DNA of 64,000 nucleotides, from the NCBI GenBank assembly GCA_020746105.1, contig CM036626.1, positions 16,442,001 to 16,506,000 on the forward strand. Reading direction: 5' to 3'. Below, one piece after another: positions 1 to 11,432 of the stretch (the stretch's first letter is position 1; each line of letters starts with the position of its first letter). Origin of the DNA: Trogon surrucura (lineage: Eukaryota > Chordata > Aves > Trogoniformes > Trogonidae). A program made the translations under genes and the position numbers. The notes below the pieces were generated by a model. The model did no database searches. It worked only from the letters and a program-made list of their open reading frames with translations, and was not told where the DNA came from.

Positions 1-480
1 TTTGGTTCAGCATGACGAAGCTGTACATGAGGGTTCAGTAATTCTTTAGCCTTTTGGCAAGTGAGCAAGGACATTTTCTCTTCTGTCCTCCTGACTTGCT
101 GGCTAAGGGGACACACGTGCGTTCCCTGCCTTACTGGGGCTCTGGAGCAGGTCCATTTGTTCTGTCTGCTTGCCGGGCTACTTGTACAGTAGTCCGTAAG
201 AGGGTGGTATGAACTGAATATGAAGAGAAAATAGATGGAGGTTTCACATTTAAGGAAGAAGGAAGAGGAACATTGGGAAGTGCTGTGCTGTGGGCAGGTA
301 GAAAGGGGAATATGATGGAGCAGTACAATTTGTGATTAGTCCCGTCGCACAGCTATGCATGGCAGCTAAATAGGGAGGATGTAGAAGTCCCTGTGGTATG
401 CTTATCACTAAATATTTATTCATATTTAAGAACATGGTTTAGAGATCTCCTTTTATTTCTGTTGTATTTATTGTTTTGCA
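1..480. other. Unannotated single-copy DNA
   Basis: I see no coding exon, RNA gene or known repeat here. The short open frames on both strands have no recognisable domain. Confidence 0.5.
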
Positions 481-619
481 TTGAGACATTCAAAACCCGC
501 CTGGACGCGTTCCTGTGGCTCTGTTGTAGGTGATCCTGCTCCGGCAGGGGGGTTGGACTAGATGATCTTTAAGGTCCCTTCCAACCTCTAACACTCTGTG
601 ATTCTGTGATTCTGTGATT
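481..619 (+). mobile_element. CR1 LINE fragment, 3' end, 5'-truncated
   Basis: This is the extreme 3' tail of a CR1 (chicken repeat 1) non-LTR retrotransposon. Seen directly: the block beginning GAGACATTCAAAACCCGCC, then the CR1 hallmark GGGGTTGGACTAGATGATC followed by AAGGTCCCTTCCAACC, and a terminus of repeated ATTCTGTG octamers ending near 619. CR1 elements usually arrive heavily 5'-truncated and without clean target-site duplications, and this copy fits that with only about 139 bp. No coding part of the reverse transcriptase is included. Several CpGs survive (CCCGCC, GACGCG, TCCGGC), so the copy is younger than the CR1 at 15.2-15.6 kb. The subfamily is not assigned. The 5' boundary is accurate to a few bases. 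Confidence 0.95.
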
Positions 620-3600
620 ATTTAGTTTGTCATCTTCCAACTATTTTCCTTTGTATTTTATAATGCACGGGAACAAATACAATAAAATTAAATGCATATA
701 GTGCAAAGAAAATGCAAAGGATCTCAAATAGCTTTGCATAAAATATTATCTAGGGCGAAACTGAGATACATTTAAGGACGGACAAGCCAGCCTCAAAAGA
801 TAAGATTTCAATTTTGTCTTAAATTCACTGAATCTGCATTTCTGATGTCAAGTAGAAGTGAATTCCATAGCTCCCATGTATAGCAAGCAAAAGCCCTACA
901 GCTATGAGAATTTAATCTGAGTCTTTTATTTTGCATGTCTGGGATTTTTTTTAAAATATATTTCTTTTCAGATGTTCTGTAATCTTTGTGGATTTTCAGT
1001 CTTATGGCTTGCATGGTTATTTATTCCCCACGATTGTCCTTACATTCCAAATCACTAAATGAAACAGTCTTCTGGAACAAGTATTGTTAACACGATACAT
1101 AGATTTGAAATGACAGCCATGGCCCATTGGAGCAGAATACTTTCAGATGGAAAAGTTCCTTGCTGTGCTGCTTTCTCTGTGGAAAAACCCTAGTCATTCA
1201 ACAGGAGTTGTGCTCCATGTGATGAATGCATATGGATGCACTTGTAATTATGCACCAAGAAGAAAAATATAAATAAAGATCATCCAGGAACTTTCAGTTC
1301 TGCGTCTGCTGCTATAGCCCAACAGGTAGGGTCATCAGCCCAACGTGCAATGTTCGCAGATGAGGAGCTGATAGGAAGAATGATTTTATGGCTAAGCTTC
1401 ATTCCTGCCTATTTGGCATTTTCTGCCCTCCACTGCCAGTTGCCAATGTCCAACGGTTTCTCCTGACCTCTACTTGTCTGTCTGATGTGCTTCACTTACA
1501 AACCTTCAGGGGCAATGGAGGTCTTCTCTTCTGTGACTTTAGGATGTCAGTTAGGATGGAGCTGAAATTGAGCATGTCCTTCAGAACTGTTGACATGGCT
1601 GCAATAAAATAGGTTAATACAATGATGGATAGATCCTATCACTAGACTGATAGTATGTTTCTATTGCTATGGTATGCTTCTCTCTTCCTGGCAGTAGTCA
1701 GTGTGTAACTTCAGGGTATGTTGATACTAGCATGAATACAGAGCTTATAAACATATCTAGAGGTAGCTTTAAACTACCTAGCCTGAGTGTTGTTGCAGCC
1801 CCTAACAATGGGGTTTATTTAACAAGACCAGCAACAGATCTGCTGAGATACCTGGCATAAGTTGAGGTGAATGCTTTTGTGACTACCACATTTTTGCTCC
1901 ATGAGACAGCTGTTTTACTGGTAGCTTGAATGCATTGACTGCCCTTAAAGGTACACAGATATACAAGCCTCTGGTGTGGCAGCCACCGGCTAATCCATCC
2001 AAAGAGCTGAGGACCCCTCCTTAGCTAACTTCATCATTGCAGCCAGCTGCAGGAGACAAACACAGTAGCCAATGCAGGGCTAATTCTCAGAAACATTTTA
2101 CTTACACTTGTATATTTCCATCTCTCACCATGGTAAGAACTCCTCAGTTCCTTGTGTAATTCAGTCCAGAGAAGAGGGGATAATAAACCACTTCCCCTCT
2201 TCCCCTAGGCCGTGCACTGCTGGTGTTGGAGGAATTTCAGGGAATGTGGTGAGGGCAGGGACTGGAGACCAACTGCTCTCTGCAGCACACTTGCCAGGTA
2301 CCGGCAGCGATCCAGGTAGGCAGTCGTGCCAACTGTAATGCCTTGTAGAGAGGGAATACTGCTCCTGGCATAGACGGAATATGTGTTGTGCCCATGGTTA
2401 CAAAAGGGCAGATGCACAGGGCATTTTTCAACTTGGCTGGCTCTTCCAAATTTCCGGCAGCTGTTATTAATATTTGAATAACGCTACCAGCGTGCTCCGT
2501 TTGGACTCAGCCAAGCTGTCTCCTCCTGTTTCCCCTGTGTGAACTCCTAAGCTGTGTGCTGCTTTGCTGCCATATTCAGTATCCCCTAAAGTCAGTGCAG
2601 TGCTGAGAGCATGGGTACCATTTCCTGGGGACGGGTTAGAGCAGGCTGGGGTTGCTCTAACATCTGTTAGCAGGAGCCTTCAGCTCCCTGCTCCCTCCCT
2701 CAGCCCAAACCCAACATCCATTCTGGTGAGTACATCTAGTGAGATGCTGCTCTCAGTCCTCACCAAAGAGGACTCCAGCCTGCATATAAGGAACAAACTG
2801 AACAGAAAATATGCTCTGTAGAGTGCACTCTTTGCCAGTTTTGCTCCTAGGAGGGGAAAGTCCGTTTCTGCTTCCTATGATTACAGAGTCCTAGGAGAGG
2901 TTGCAGGTGGCCAGAAGAAAGGGCAGGTGTGGTTCTGTGGTTTTGTCCTCTTAAAGCTGAGCTGCAATTCCAGGCTGCTTACAAGATATGTTGTTTAGTT
3001 TTGGTCAAAAGCTGCTAGCTGAACTTCTTCCCCTTTTATGGAGTTGCTAATGGTCCTTGAGTCTCCCGGGCTTTCCTCGAAGCTATCCCATTTTTACAGA
3101 GAGCAGTTTAAGGGATCATAAAAATATGCAAATGTAAGAGGTCCCTTCAGGGCGTTCATAGATATGTGGTATCTCTTGTTCTGTCTCTAGCCATCCCAGC
3201 AGAAATACTGCTACCATGGGCTGTTGTAAGGTGTCTTTGGCTCATGGGTACACAACATATACAAGACTGTTTCCAGGAGGTCAGAGCTAACGCTGCCAAG
3301 AGAGATGCAAGTTAACAAGTATAGAACAGGCACAGATTTATTGGGGATTTTAAATTGATTGTAAACTTGACGTATATTTTGTACAATCACATGCTGTTCA
3401 TCCCTTTCCTTCTTCATATCGAAGTTATATCCAAGTCTATTATCGTCAAATCCATTAAACCTTGGGCAGAATGTTACACATCTCATCTAACTCTCTTACC
3501 TGATGCCTGACCCTTGACCTATACCTACATAGATTAAAAGTGCCCAGAAGATCCTGAATATGCAGTGCTAGATAACCAACATGTTCCAATGAGGGAGAGA

Positions 3601-5334
3601 AAAAGGATCAAGCGATTTGTAATCAGTTCTAAATGAAAGTGTTGCAGAAGCAGACACATCTCTCTGTGAGAGCAGGTGTACCTGATACTACACCAGGGTA
3701 GGAAATGGGTTTCCTAGTCTGCAGCAGTTTGTAAAATTTTAGAAATAATAATTTTGAAGTAGGATGAAATTGGAAATGGAAAAATCCAAAGTGACTTAGC
3801 ATCTCATGCTATATCACCTAAGATCCTCACTTCAAGTATTTTGAAAATACTGACAGTCTATTAGACCAGGAAATGAAACTTCTTGGCAAACAAGTTGTTT
3901 GCTAATTTCGGCGTTTTGTGTGAGTCAGAAATGTGTGGAGGGAAATATATTGAAACTAACCCCTTCTTGTGAACTGTTTCAGATTGCATAACTGACATTT
4001 GCCAATTAAAAAAAGTTAGATCAGAAAGTTTCTGAACATAACCAAAAGAAAAGGCACTAGAAGCTCCTGTAAACACTTTTCCACACAGCGTTAAAAGCTG
4101 TCGGTGATGCTGGATTTTCACAGGGGTCAATGTGATGAACATCTGCTTTCCTCTGTGCCTGACTTCAACTAATTGCAAAATAATCATGTTCATTTATGAG
4201 TTTGCATCTTTCAACATCATTTACTTGGTCACAGAACCACACTGTCCCATTTCTTTTTATTTCATTCTTTCAGCTACTGGGTGAAAGCAAGGTGACGGAA
4301 AAATCCAGCTCTTTGAAATGTGAGTAGATCATCTAGAAATCAGTAAAAAAGTCATGTTTCTCTTGATAACATTTTCACACCCACATGTATTCAAAACTCT
4401 TAAAATTTTCATTTTAGCTTCTGGAAAGTACATTATAAAGTGAAAATTATGACTACAAAATTAGAATTGCGGTGTTCAGAATTCTACAAAGTAGTTTGAT
4501 TTAAATTATCCACAATTGTCTGTTTTTCTTCCTACTGAAAAATAGGGTGTCACAGATTCTTAGGATTTCCTTTGAGTGATGCTAAAAAGCCTTGTACATT
4601 ACTTATTTGCTTAGTGCACTTTTGAACTGAAGCATTTAATGTTTGGAAATAAGCACTAAATATATCATAGTTAATTGAAGAAAAAAAAAGATTTGGAGAA
4701 AGATTCTGAGCTCCCGTGACAGCTTGAAAGTTACAGCAAGATGTGATTTTATTGTCTTGATTTATGAGACTCATGTAGAATTCTAATGGCATTAAATGAG
4801 CAAGATACGTTAAAAGTTATGGAAACTAGGGAGAGAGAAAATAGTAGGAGCAAATATCTAAGTAATGTGAAGACTGGAAAGTCCTGCTTAATTAGTCTTT
4901 TTTTTTGGTAGTAGCTTATTCAAGGATTTCACTTTTTTATTAAAATTGATATGACATCTAGGGGGCGTCTAAACGGAAAGTTACAAGGATTTGAGTGGGC
5001 AATAAGAGTCAAAGACCTAATTTGCTGAAGATTGAATGTCCTTTTTTGAGTCATTCTAGAAATTTTTTGGTTCCAGATCTTCAGCAATATATCGATGATG
5101 ACTCGAGGTGTGGAAGACCATGGGGGCTGGTCCTCAGTGAAACAGAGAAAGGATATCTTTTTGCAGTGGCAAGATAAATGCTCCTGGTAGTCTGTCCATC
5201 TGAAATGATATGCCCTGAATATGTGCAATGAGCATCACATTGAAGCTGATGTGGATGTATGTACATATGTTCTTGTACAGAGGCTTTTTGAAAAAGCGAG
5301 ATGCGGACTTTTTTTTTCCCTTTACTTCTCTCAG
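620..5334. other. Intergenic or intronic DNA, no supported gene
   Basis: AT-leaning single-copy sequence. Minus-strand open frames of 91 codons (3211-3486) and 110 codons (3861-4193) show no domain or codon pattern that I recognise, and I treat them as chance. Poly(A) and poly(T) tracts are short. I see no RNA gene and no mobile element after the CR1 tail. Confidence 0.5.
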
Positions 5335-5509
5335 GAATACTGGAAAGATCTGGTATTTCCTTGTGGCAAAATCACCCGTCTTATGCAGTGCCCTGCAGGC
5401 ACCTGGGCAGAGTGTCTATCATTGCCAGAAGAGAGGACAAGGGTGGCCAACATGTGCCCCAACAGTTTCAGAAGAAGTTGGCTTGAGGCAGGGAGTTTTC
5501 CTGACAACC
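5335..5509 (+). other. Candidate exon flanked by strong splice-like sites
   Basis: Seen: a long pyrimidine tract (about 5309-5332) ending in CTCTCAG, then 175 bp without a stop in two + frames, then a GTAAGG donor-type sequence at 5510-5515. In the frame that starts on the first base, the block reads 58 codons plus one base, beginning EYWKDLVFPCGK and including CPAGTWAEC and PEERTRVANMC. The surrounding 5221-6191 is unusually stop-poor, with two overlapping + frames of 176 codons each, and 5331-5612 is also open on the minus strand. I recognise no protein family. It could be a coding exon, a lncRNA exon or a chance pairing of splice-like motifs. More than one frame is open, so coding status is not supported by the frame itself. 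Confidence 0.25.
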
Positions 5510-8500
5510 GTAAGGTTTTTCCTCTGTCTTTCTCCAGGAAGCTAACGAATGGTGACACTGTAGACACCAGGTCCTTTATGTCATTATTTATGTGCTCCTG
5601 TCCCAGTGTCATGCCATGTCTCTCTTTTGTCCCATCAAGTCCTAGGAAGAGAATTGCTGTGTGTATTACACAGTGTTTGGTGACGCGTATTACCAGGCCA
5701 TGGGGCAGCTTTTACTCCATGGTTGGTCTGATAATTATCTTGGTGTCATAGCACTAAATGATAGGGAAGGAGACTATCCATGCTCTGGCCAGATCTTCCT
5801 GCCAAGCTGTCCCACTTCTGAAGTCAGTGTAAAGCCTGCACTATGGCAGCTATGGGATTTTAAAGTTCTTTTACTCAGAATTCCTTTAGGTCAAATTTCT
5901 TCTGCACAGGGGGTGTTTGATGTGTGTGTGTGTCATAAAAAGCATCCCAAGTTGCTGAGAGATAATGAAACAGAAAATAGTCTCAGGAGTGAAAGCTTAG
6001 GTTTTCAGCACCAAATGTGGTTTCTTTGTGGAGTTATTTCCAGTAATGACACATGGTGGGTGGTAGGTTGTGTATTCAGCTCCCCAATTAGTTGTCTTTG
6101 CATGAGCTCCACTTTTATCGAATTAAATAGAACAAAGCTCGAGACAGATGCTACCTGCAGATCAGAATGCTGTGGTACATATGCCACGTGAATGCTGTGA
6201 CAAAACCACAGAGGCTGAATAATCCAGATTGTGGTTTTGTTACAGCTAGAATAAAAAATTGTATTCATCTAAATACCAGCATCAAAGTATCTATTCGCTT
6301 GTCTTCCCTCACAGAAGTGGTTGCAATCCAAAAACATTCAAATATTTGGTTTAGTGTATCTTTCTTCAAAACCCTTGCAGTTGTTCTAAGGACTCTCGGT
6401 TATTAGAATATGCCAGCTTGGCATAACCCAGCTCATGTAGTATTTCTATCACCAAGAAATTTGCCGTGAAGAAAATAGAAATATGAAACAGAAACTATTC
6501 TGGATAAATAGGTAGTGAGAGGTATGACACGACTTACTCTCCATCTCGTAATGCAACATCTTTTTAGGATGCAGCAGAGTAGTGTCAGCTCCCTGGGCAC
6601 GTGCACCGGTACTTCCGTATGGCTTCGTAAGACCATAGAGCTCCGATGTCCCTCTGCTGTGAATGTGTAAAGGGATCATCTGAGCCCACAAAGCTGGCAG
6701 CCACTGTTGCGTTAGCTTTGCAAATAATTTAATACTATTAGGGTTTCAAATCAGCTCCAAACCTCAAAAAAAAAAAAAGATAGAACCTTCTCTGAAATTT
6801 GTTTCAACAAAATGAATAAAGCATCCATCTCTGTCAGCACAGATTCCCCTTTCCATTGTGTATACATATGCAAACTGTTTAAACCACCCGTTATGTCAAG
6901 GATGTGGAATGGAGAGAAAAGTGTGAAGACTGTTTTCCCCATATGTTGAGAAAAATCTGCACCAGGCAGTAAAGAATCTGGTAACAGGAAAAGTATCTGA
7001 AGTTGTGTTACAAGGTAAAAGACACGACTGCGACTATGAAAACAAACTGAAACAAGAGAAGGAGGTAAAATACCCTTTACTAGATGAAGTGATAGTCCTG
7101 TGATGCCACAGTTTGCTGAAGTGTGGCGGGGAGGGGATTTTAAGGGTCTGGGGGCTGGCCCAGCTGACTTTGCTGATGCTGATATTACTCAAAGTTCCCT
7201 CTCAATTAGCCACATAAAATGCAGTTCTGGCCACAGGAAAGAACTCGGAGAGCGAAAGGTCAGACAGTCTGAATTAGGAGAATGGGAGGTTGCATTACCC
7301 TGAGAAGGAGCCCTGTTTGCCACAGTGGGATATAGAGCCGAGGGAAGGAATCCCTGCTCGGAGCTTTAATGCTGGAGAGTTCTAAATAAATACTTGGAGA
7401 ATATACTTCATTTGACATTAATAATGCAGTGCCTAAAGTATGTCGGATGTGCTTTAAATATTACATGTGAATCCCAGGCCTCGCTTGTAGTAATTTTAGA
7501 AAATATCCATAATCTTGTCATTTTAACAGCAGAACAAGTTTTCTGGCCTTTTCATCTTTCTTGGTGTATTATGAGGTGAGAAATGTTGACCTTCTCCTCA
7601 TAAGAAATTGCATTTCCTGTTATTATTACCTTTGCAGCTGTGCAAGTAACAGTCTACTTGATTTCAGTCAAGAAAAGTAAATTAAGAGAGGATGAAGACC
7701 CAAGCACAATAAAGCTTAAGACATAGATATAAAGCAACTCTGGGGTCAAATCCAGATCTGGCATTGACAGTCACAGCTCCTGCTTCTACAAGAAATGCCT
7801 GTAAACATCAGGGTTAACTTCATCTGTCAGTCAAAACTTGGATTGTTTGGAAAATAATTTTAGACTTTGGAAAACAGCATTAACAGTGCAACACGATCAC
7901 TGAATCATCAGTGCAAGGTTCTTGTCAACATGATTTCCACTGATTTGTTTCACAATTCAAAATAAACATTAGTGTGCCTGCAGACAGACTACCCACTTTT
8001 GTACAGCATATCGAATGAGAAACAAATATGGTTCACTTTTCTCCTTCCACAATTTGCCTTAAATTAAAAAGTAGTGAAGGAATTTATGAACAGGAAAAAA
8101 AAATAGAGTGTCTTTTTTTTTTCCGAGGGAAAAATATCACATTTCCAGCTAACATCACTGGGGCTTTTGAAGTATAATTGCAGGAAAACAATTTGTTCTT
8201 TAGATATTATAAGATACTCAGCTTGTTGCTGCCAGCAATACAAGATGGGCAAGTGACACAATGCCTGCCTGAGCTAAGTGGACAGATAAAACATACATGG
8301 ATTTCATTTTTGTTCGGTTTATCCCGTACCTTTGCTATTAGTGGGTAGTAAAGTTGTGGTGAAGGCTGGATCTTTGCTTTGATGTTATTAAAGCAGTGCT
8401 TAATTAAAGTGATCTTAAGTATATTGAAAGAACAGAGTGTTACCTTCTGACACCAGTCCCTTCCCTTTTAAACTAAGGGCTGACAGATTCAATCTGATAG

Positions 8501-8846
8501 AGAGTCATAATGATTATCTTCTTGCTTATTCGGTTTACATACAGTTGTACTTGCATTTTTTCTTCTGTTTGATATGATCAGCACGCTGTTTATTTTCTTA
8601 GCTATCCATTCTGATAAGTGTATCTGCTCAGTGCTGTGGCTGCAGTGCAACGTTTCCAACAGAAACTGTAATCATCCCATGTCAGCAGTGGTGTGGAGAG
8701 AGGCAACCCTGGGCTGGGGATTAGGAGAGCAAATTGTCATGTTTGTTCTGATACAGTGTGTAACAACAGGCAGGTCACTTCACCTCCATGTCCTCCTTCC
8801 CTTTTTATTTGCTTTGACACGCTTTGAAGCAGAGATTGACTCTTTC
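5510..8846. other. Intergenic or intronic DNA, no supported gene
   Basis: The open frame at 5661-6191 (+) has no recognisable domain. A short TG run lies near 5920-5933 and an A12-type tract near 6767-6778. The rest is single-copy AT-leaning DNA with nothing I can name. Confidence 0.5.
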
Positions 8847-9102
8847 CGTGCGAGTCTGTGAAGTCCCTGGTGTGTTTCCCCCCTGATGCTGGCTCTTGAT
8901 CTTGCGCGAGGGGCCTGAGGGCACCGCGCTGATCCTTCTGCTGTCCTGAATGTCCACGCTGCAAATGGGAGGCTGAACAGGATGAGCCAGAGGTTCAAAC
9001 CGCAAGGTCTCCATTCAACACCCACGACTTTAAATCTCACCGATGCCGAGCAAAGATCGAGTCTTTTGCAACCCGGTGGGGACGAGGGCGCTGTGTGACA
9101 CG
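8847..9102. promoter_or_regulatory. Local CpG cluster, possible CpG-island-like element
   Basis: I count 16 CpG dinucleotides in about 256 bp (for example 8905, 8907, 8925, 8927, 9041, 9047, 9074, 9083 and 9089). The flanks have very few. GC content is also raised. CpG clusters of this size in bird DNA can be unmethylated regulatory DNA, exonic remnants or recently inserted elements that have not yet decayed. Minus-strand open frames cover it (8780-9040 and 8805-9014) but match nothing I know. There is no TATA box or clear initiator. The regulatory label is inference from composition only. Confidence 0.25.
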
Positions 9103-9212
9103 TACCTGCTGCTCCATTTTGTAATCCCTAGAGTAGGGTGTGCTAATGGGGGGGTTGCCATCATTTTTACTCCGTTCTGCTTTATCTGCTCTGAGAATTA
9201 ACAGATACGCTG

Positions 9213-9226
9213 CACACACACACACA
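9213..9226. repeat. (CA)7 microsatellite
   Basis: Perfect CA dinucleotide run, directly visible. Short, and likely stable or weakly polymorphic. Confidence 0.9.
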
Positions 9227-9593
9227 GTGAAAGCAGAGAAGATTCTGCAGGAAGCTATTCAGTGTGGAAGTCATAAATCACACAAGAAATGAGTGTCACT
9301 GCCATGGTCTGTGTTACGTGAGGGCTCCCTTAGATAACAAACATTCCCAAAGAGAAGTTAAAAACGTCTTGCTATGGCCAAGGCTGCTAAAATACATTTT
9401 TCTGTGGAAGAGGGGGGCTGTAGCAGGGCTCCTGTATTTAAGTTGTCACTGACGGCAGAAGAGTTCACATGAAAACTGTAGGAAAGGTAATGCAGGGAAG
9501 ACGAAAGCTGGAAAGAAAAAAGAAAACCACACAAAATTCGAGCTGTTAATCGCATTCCTATGTTGATAAAATATTTATGAGATCTCATTCAAT

Positions 9594-9718
9594 TAATTAG
9601 AATAAACTATGTAACACTGCAGGAAACAAATTGAAAATTTAATAAAGTAAGTTCACTTCCAATTTCTTTTGAAGAAAGAAGCTAATTATATTTAGTTCTG
9701 TAATTATAACTTTAATTA
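9594..9718. promoter_or_regulatory. AT-rich block with four TAATTA homeodomain cores
   Basis: TAATTA occurs at 9594-9599, 9683-9688, 9701-9706 and 9713-9718, within a strongly AT-rich stretch that continues to about 9900. TAATTA is the core bound by many homeodomain factors, and clusters of it are common in vertebrate developmental enhancers. AT-rich DNA also produces TAATTA by chance, so this is only a candidate conserved noncoding element. Confidence 0.2.
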
Positions 9719-11180
9719 AAATATAATGCAAAATATTTCATAAAGTGAAAACAGTTCCGTGTTAGAAAATGGAACCTTTTAGACAACTTACTCCACAGAC
9801 GAAAATTTATAACAATTTCAAATGAACATTTTAATTCACCTGTTTCAAGGTAATTTTAATACAAATCCATCTTAGAAATGCTCATTAGTGTTAGGTAATG
9901 TCTTACCTTCCTGCCTCTATCTAGAAATGTTTCTTATTCTGCATTAGGGATGTGTGTTTTACGTACCATATTTTAACCAGACACACATTCTTTACTTATA
10001 CTTGCCTATTACAGCCTACAGAATTCAATTTTTATTTAGAGAATAATTTCAAAGCACATTGTAAAGTATATCCACATAGCAGTTGCCTTCACCTGAGCAA
10101 CAAAGGAGGAGAGTGCCTCAGGCAGAGAGAGCCAGGCAGGCACAGGGAAATTCGGGTGTAGCAATATAAAATGAGAACACTGACAAAATGACCTTTTTTG
10201 CTGATGTTTTTGATGATGGTTTAATAGCAACAGAGTCTTCTAGGCTTGTGTAAAATGAATTTGTCTTTAGGACTAAAAAAATAATTTTACAAATTGTTTC
10301 TAATGTACAGTTCACCAGGGAGTCTGGGATGAAGGTGCTGTTTGTTGATTCTCAGGGTTTATCTGAACCGTATTTGAAGTTCTGTGTGTTTCTCCAAGTT
10401 AGTTGAAACCTGATTCAGCCAAGCTCACAAGTATTTTCATTTAAGACAGAAACCATAATTAGATCCGAAAATACATTTTAAACTCATTGCATCATTGGGT
10501 CCTGTTCTCAGTGAAGTCATCAAAGTCCTGGACCTTTAACTTTGCTTTAGCTTCCAGTAAGAGAATAGTTTTGCAAGTGCATGAATCTTGTCCTCCAGGA
10601 GGCTTGAGCTGCCTTCTTTGACTGGCTGGCTCACAACACATCTCACCGTCCCTGACCTGTTTCCTACCATTTATTCTTCATCTCCATTCTGAGAAGGATG
10701 TTTGAACATCAGATCTCAGATCTTTTTGACTTTCACCTGTGTATCACTGCTATAAAGTTGCTTAACTATAGATTTTTCAGTGCTAACAAAAACTCCTTCT
10801 GTTCTTCTCAAGAAGATCAGATGTAATGAGAGTGAGTCAGTTCTAGCAGTGTTAATTGAACGAAACAGGAACTGAAAATAGAACAGTTTGAAGGAAATGC
10901 TGGATTGACATATGCTGTTTTGGTACATTTGTTGAACATTATTGAGCATTTCTAGTGCAGTAATAAGAGAGTAGGAAAATATCTGGGAGTGTTTATTTGA
11001 TAGAGTTTACATTACACAGCCAGCAATACAGCCAGAGCAGCAGCATTTCATGGTCTTTCTGATCATATAGTTTATTTTTTTCTCCTCTTTGCCAAGGAGT
11101 TTGTTATGATCAGAAAAGACCTCTCAGTGACCAGAGCTGATGTTTCAAAGTCTGTCTAATGACTGAGAAACACAGTAGCA
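9719..11180. other. Unannotated AT-rich DNA
   Basis: No exon-like block, RNA gene or mobile element is recognised. The short frames on both strands around 10.0-10.3 kb appear fortuitous. Confidence 0.5.
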
Positions 11181-11432
11181 ATGGGAGTCCTCTCGGAGTG
11201 GCTCAGAGGCTGTGGCATTATTACTGAAGAAACTGCAGAGCTGACTCCTTTGCTGAGGCTGTGGCAGCAGATGCTTTTATCTCCCAGTCTCTGGTTTGCT
11301 CTGCCTGATAAGTCAATGGGGGTGGTGGCCGTTCATCACCTACGCCACAAAGTCCTTCATCCTTCGGGCTTTTTTTGTGATGGAATTTCTTCATCTCAAG
11401 GAGAGCAACTAGAGGCGCTTGCTCAGATCTAA
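11181..11432 (+). other. Unrecognised small open frame, 83 codons
   Basis: An ATG in a favourable context (G at -3, G at +4) opens 83 codons beginning MGVLSEWLRGCG, leucine-rich and ending EQLEALAQI. GC content is a little above the flanks. It has no signal peptide, no domain and no family that I recognise, and no splice structure is evident. The length is within what chance gives across 64 kb. It is kept because both the start context and the amino-acid make-up look more protein-like than those of most frames here. Confidence 0.12.

Noticed and set aside
3861-4193. Minus-strand 110-codon frame
   Set aside because: Composition is that of the AT-rich background. No motif, no start-context support and no splice structure.
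5661-6191. + frame of 176 codons as a gene
   Set aside because: No recognisable domain, no splice borders and no support beyond length. It overlaps another frame of equal length.
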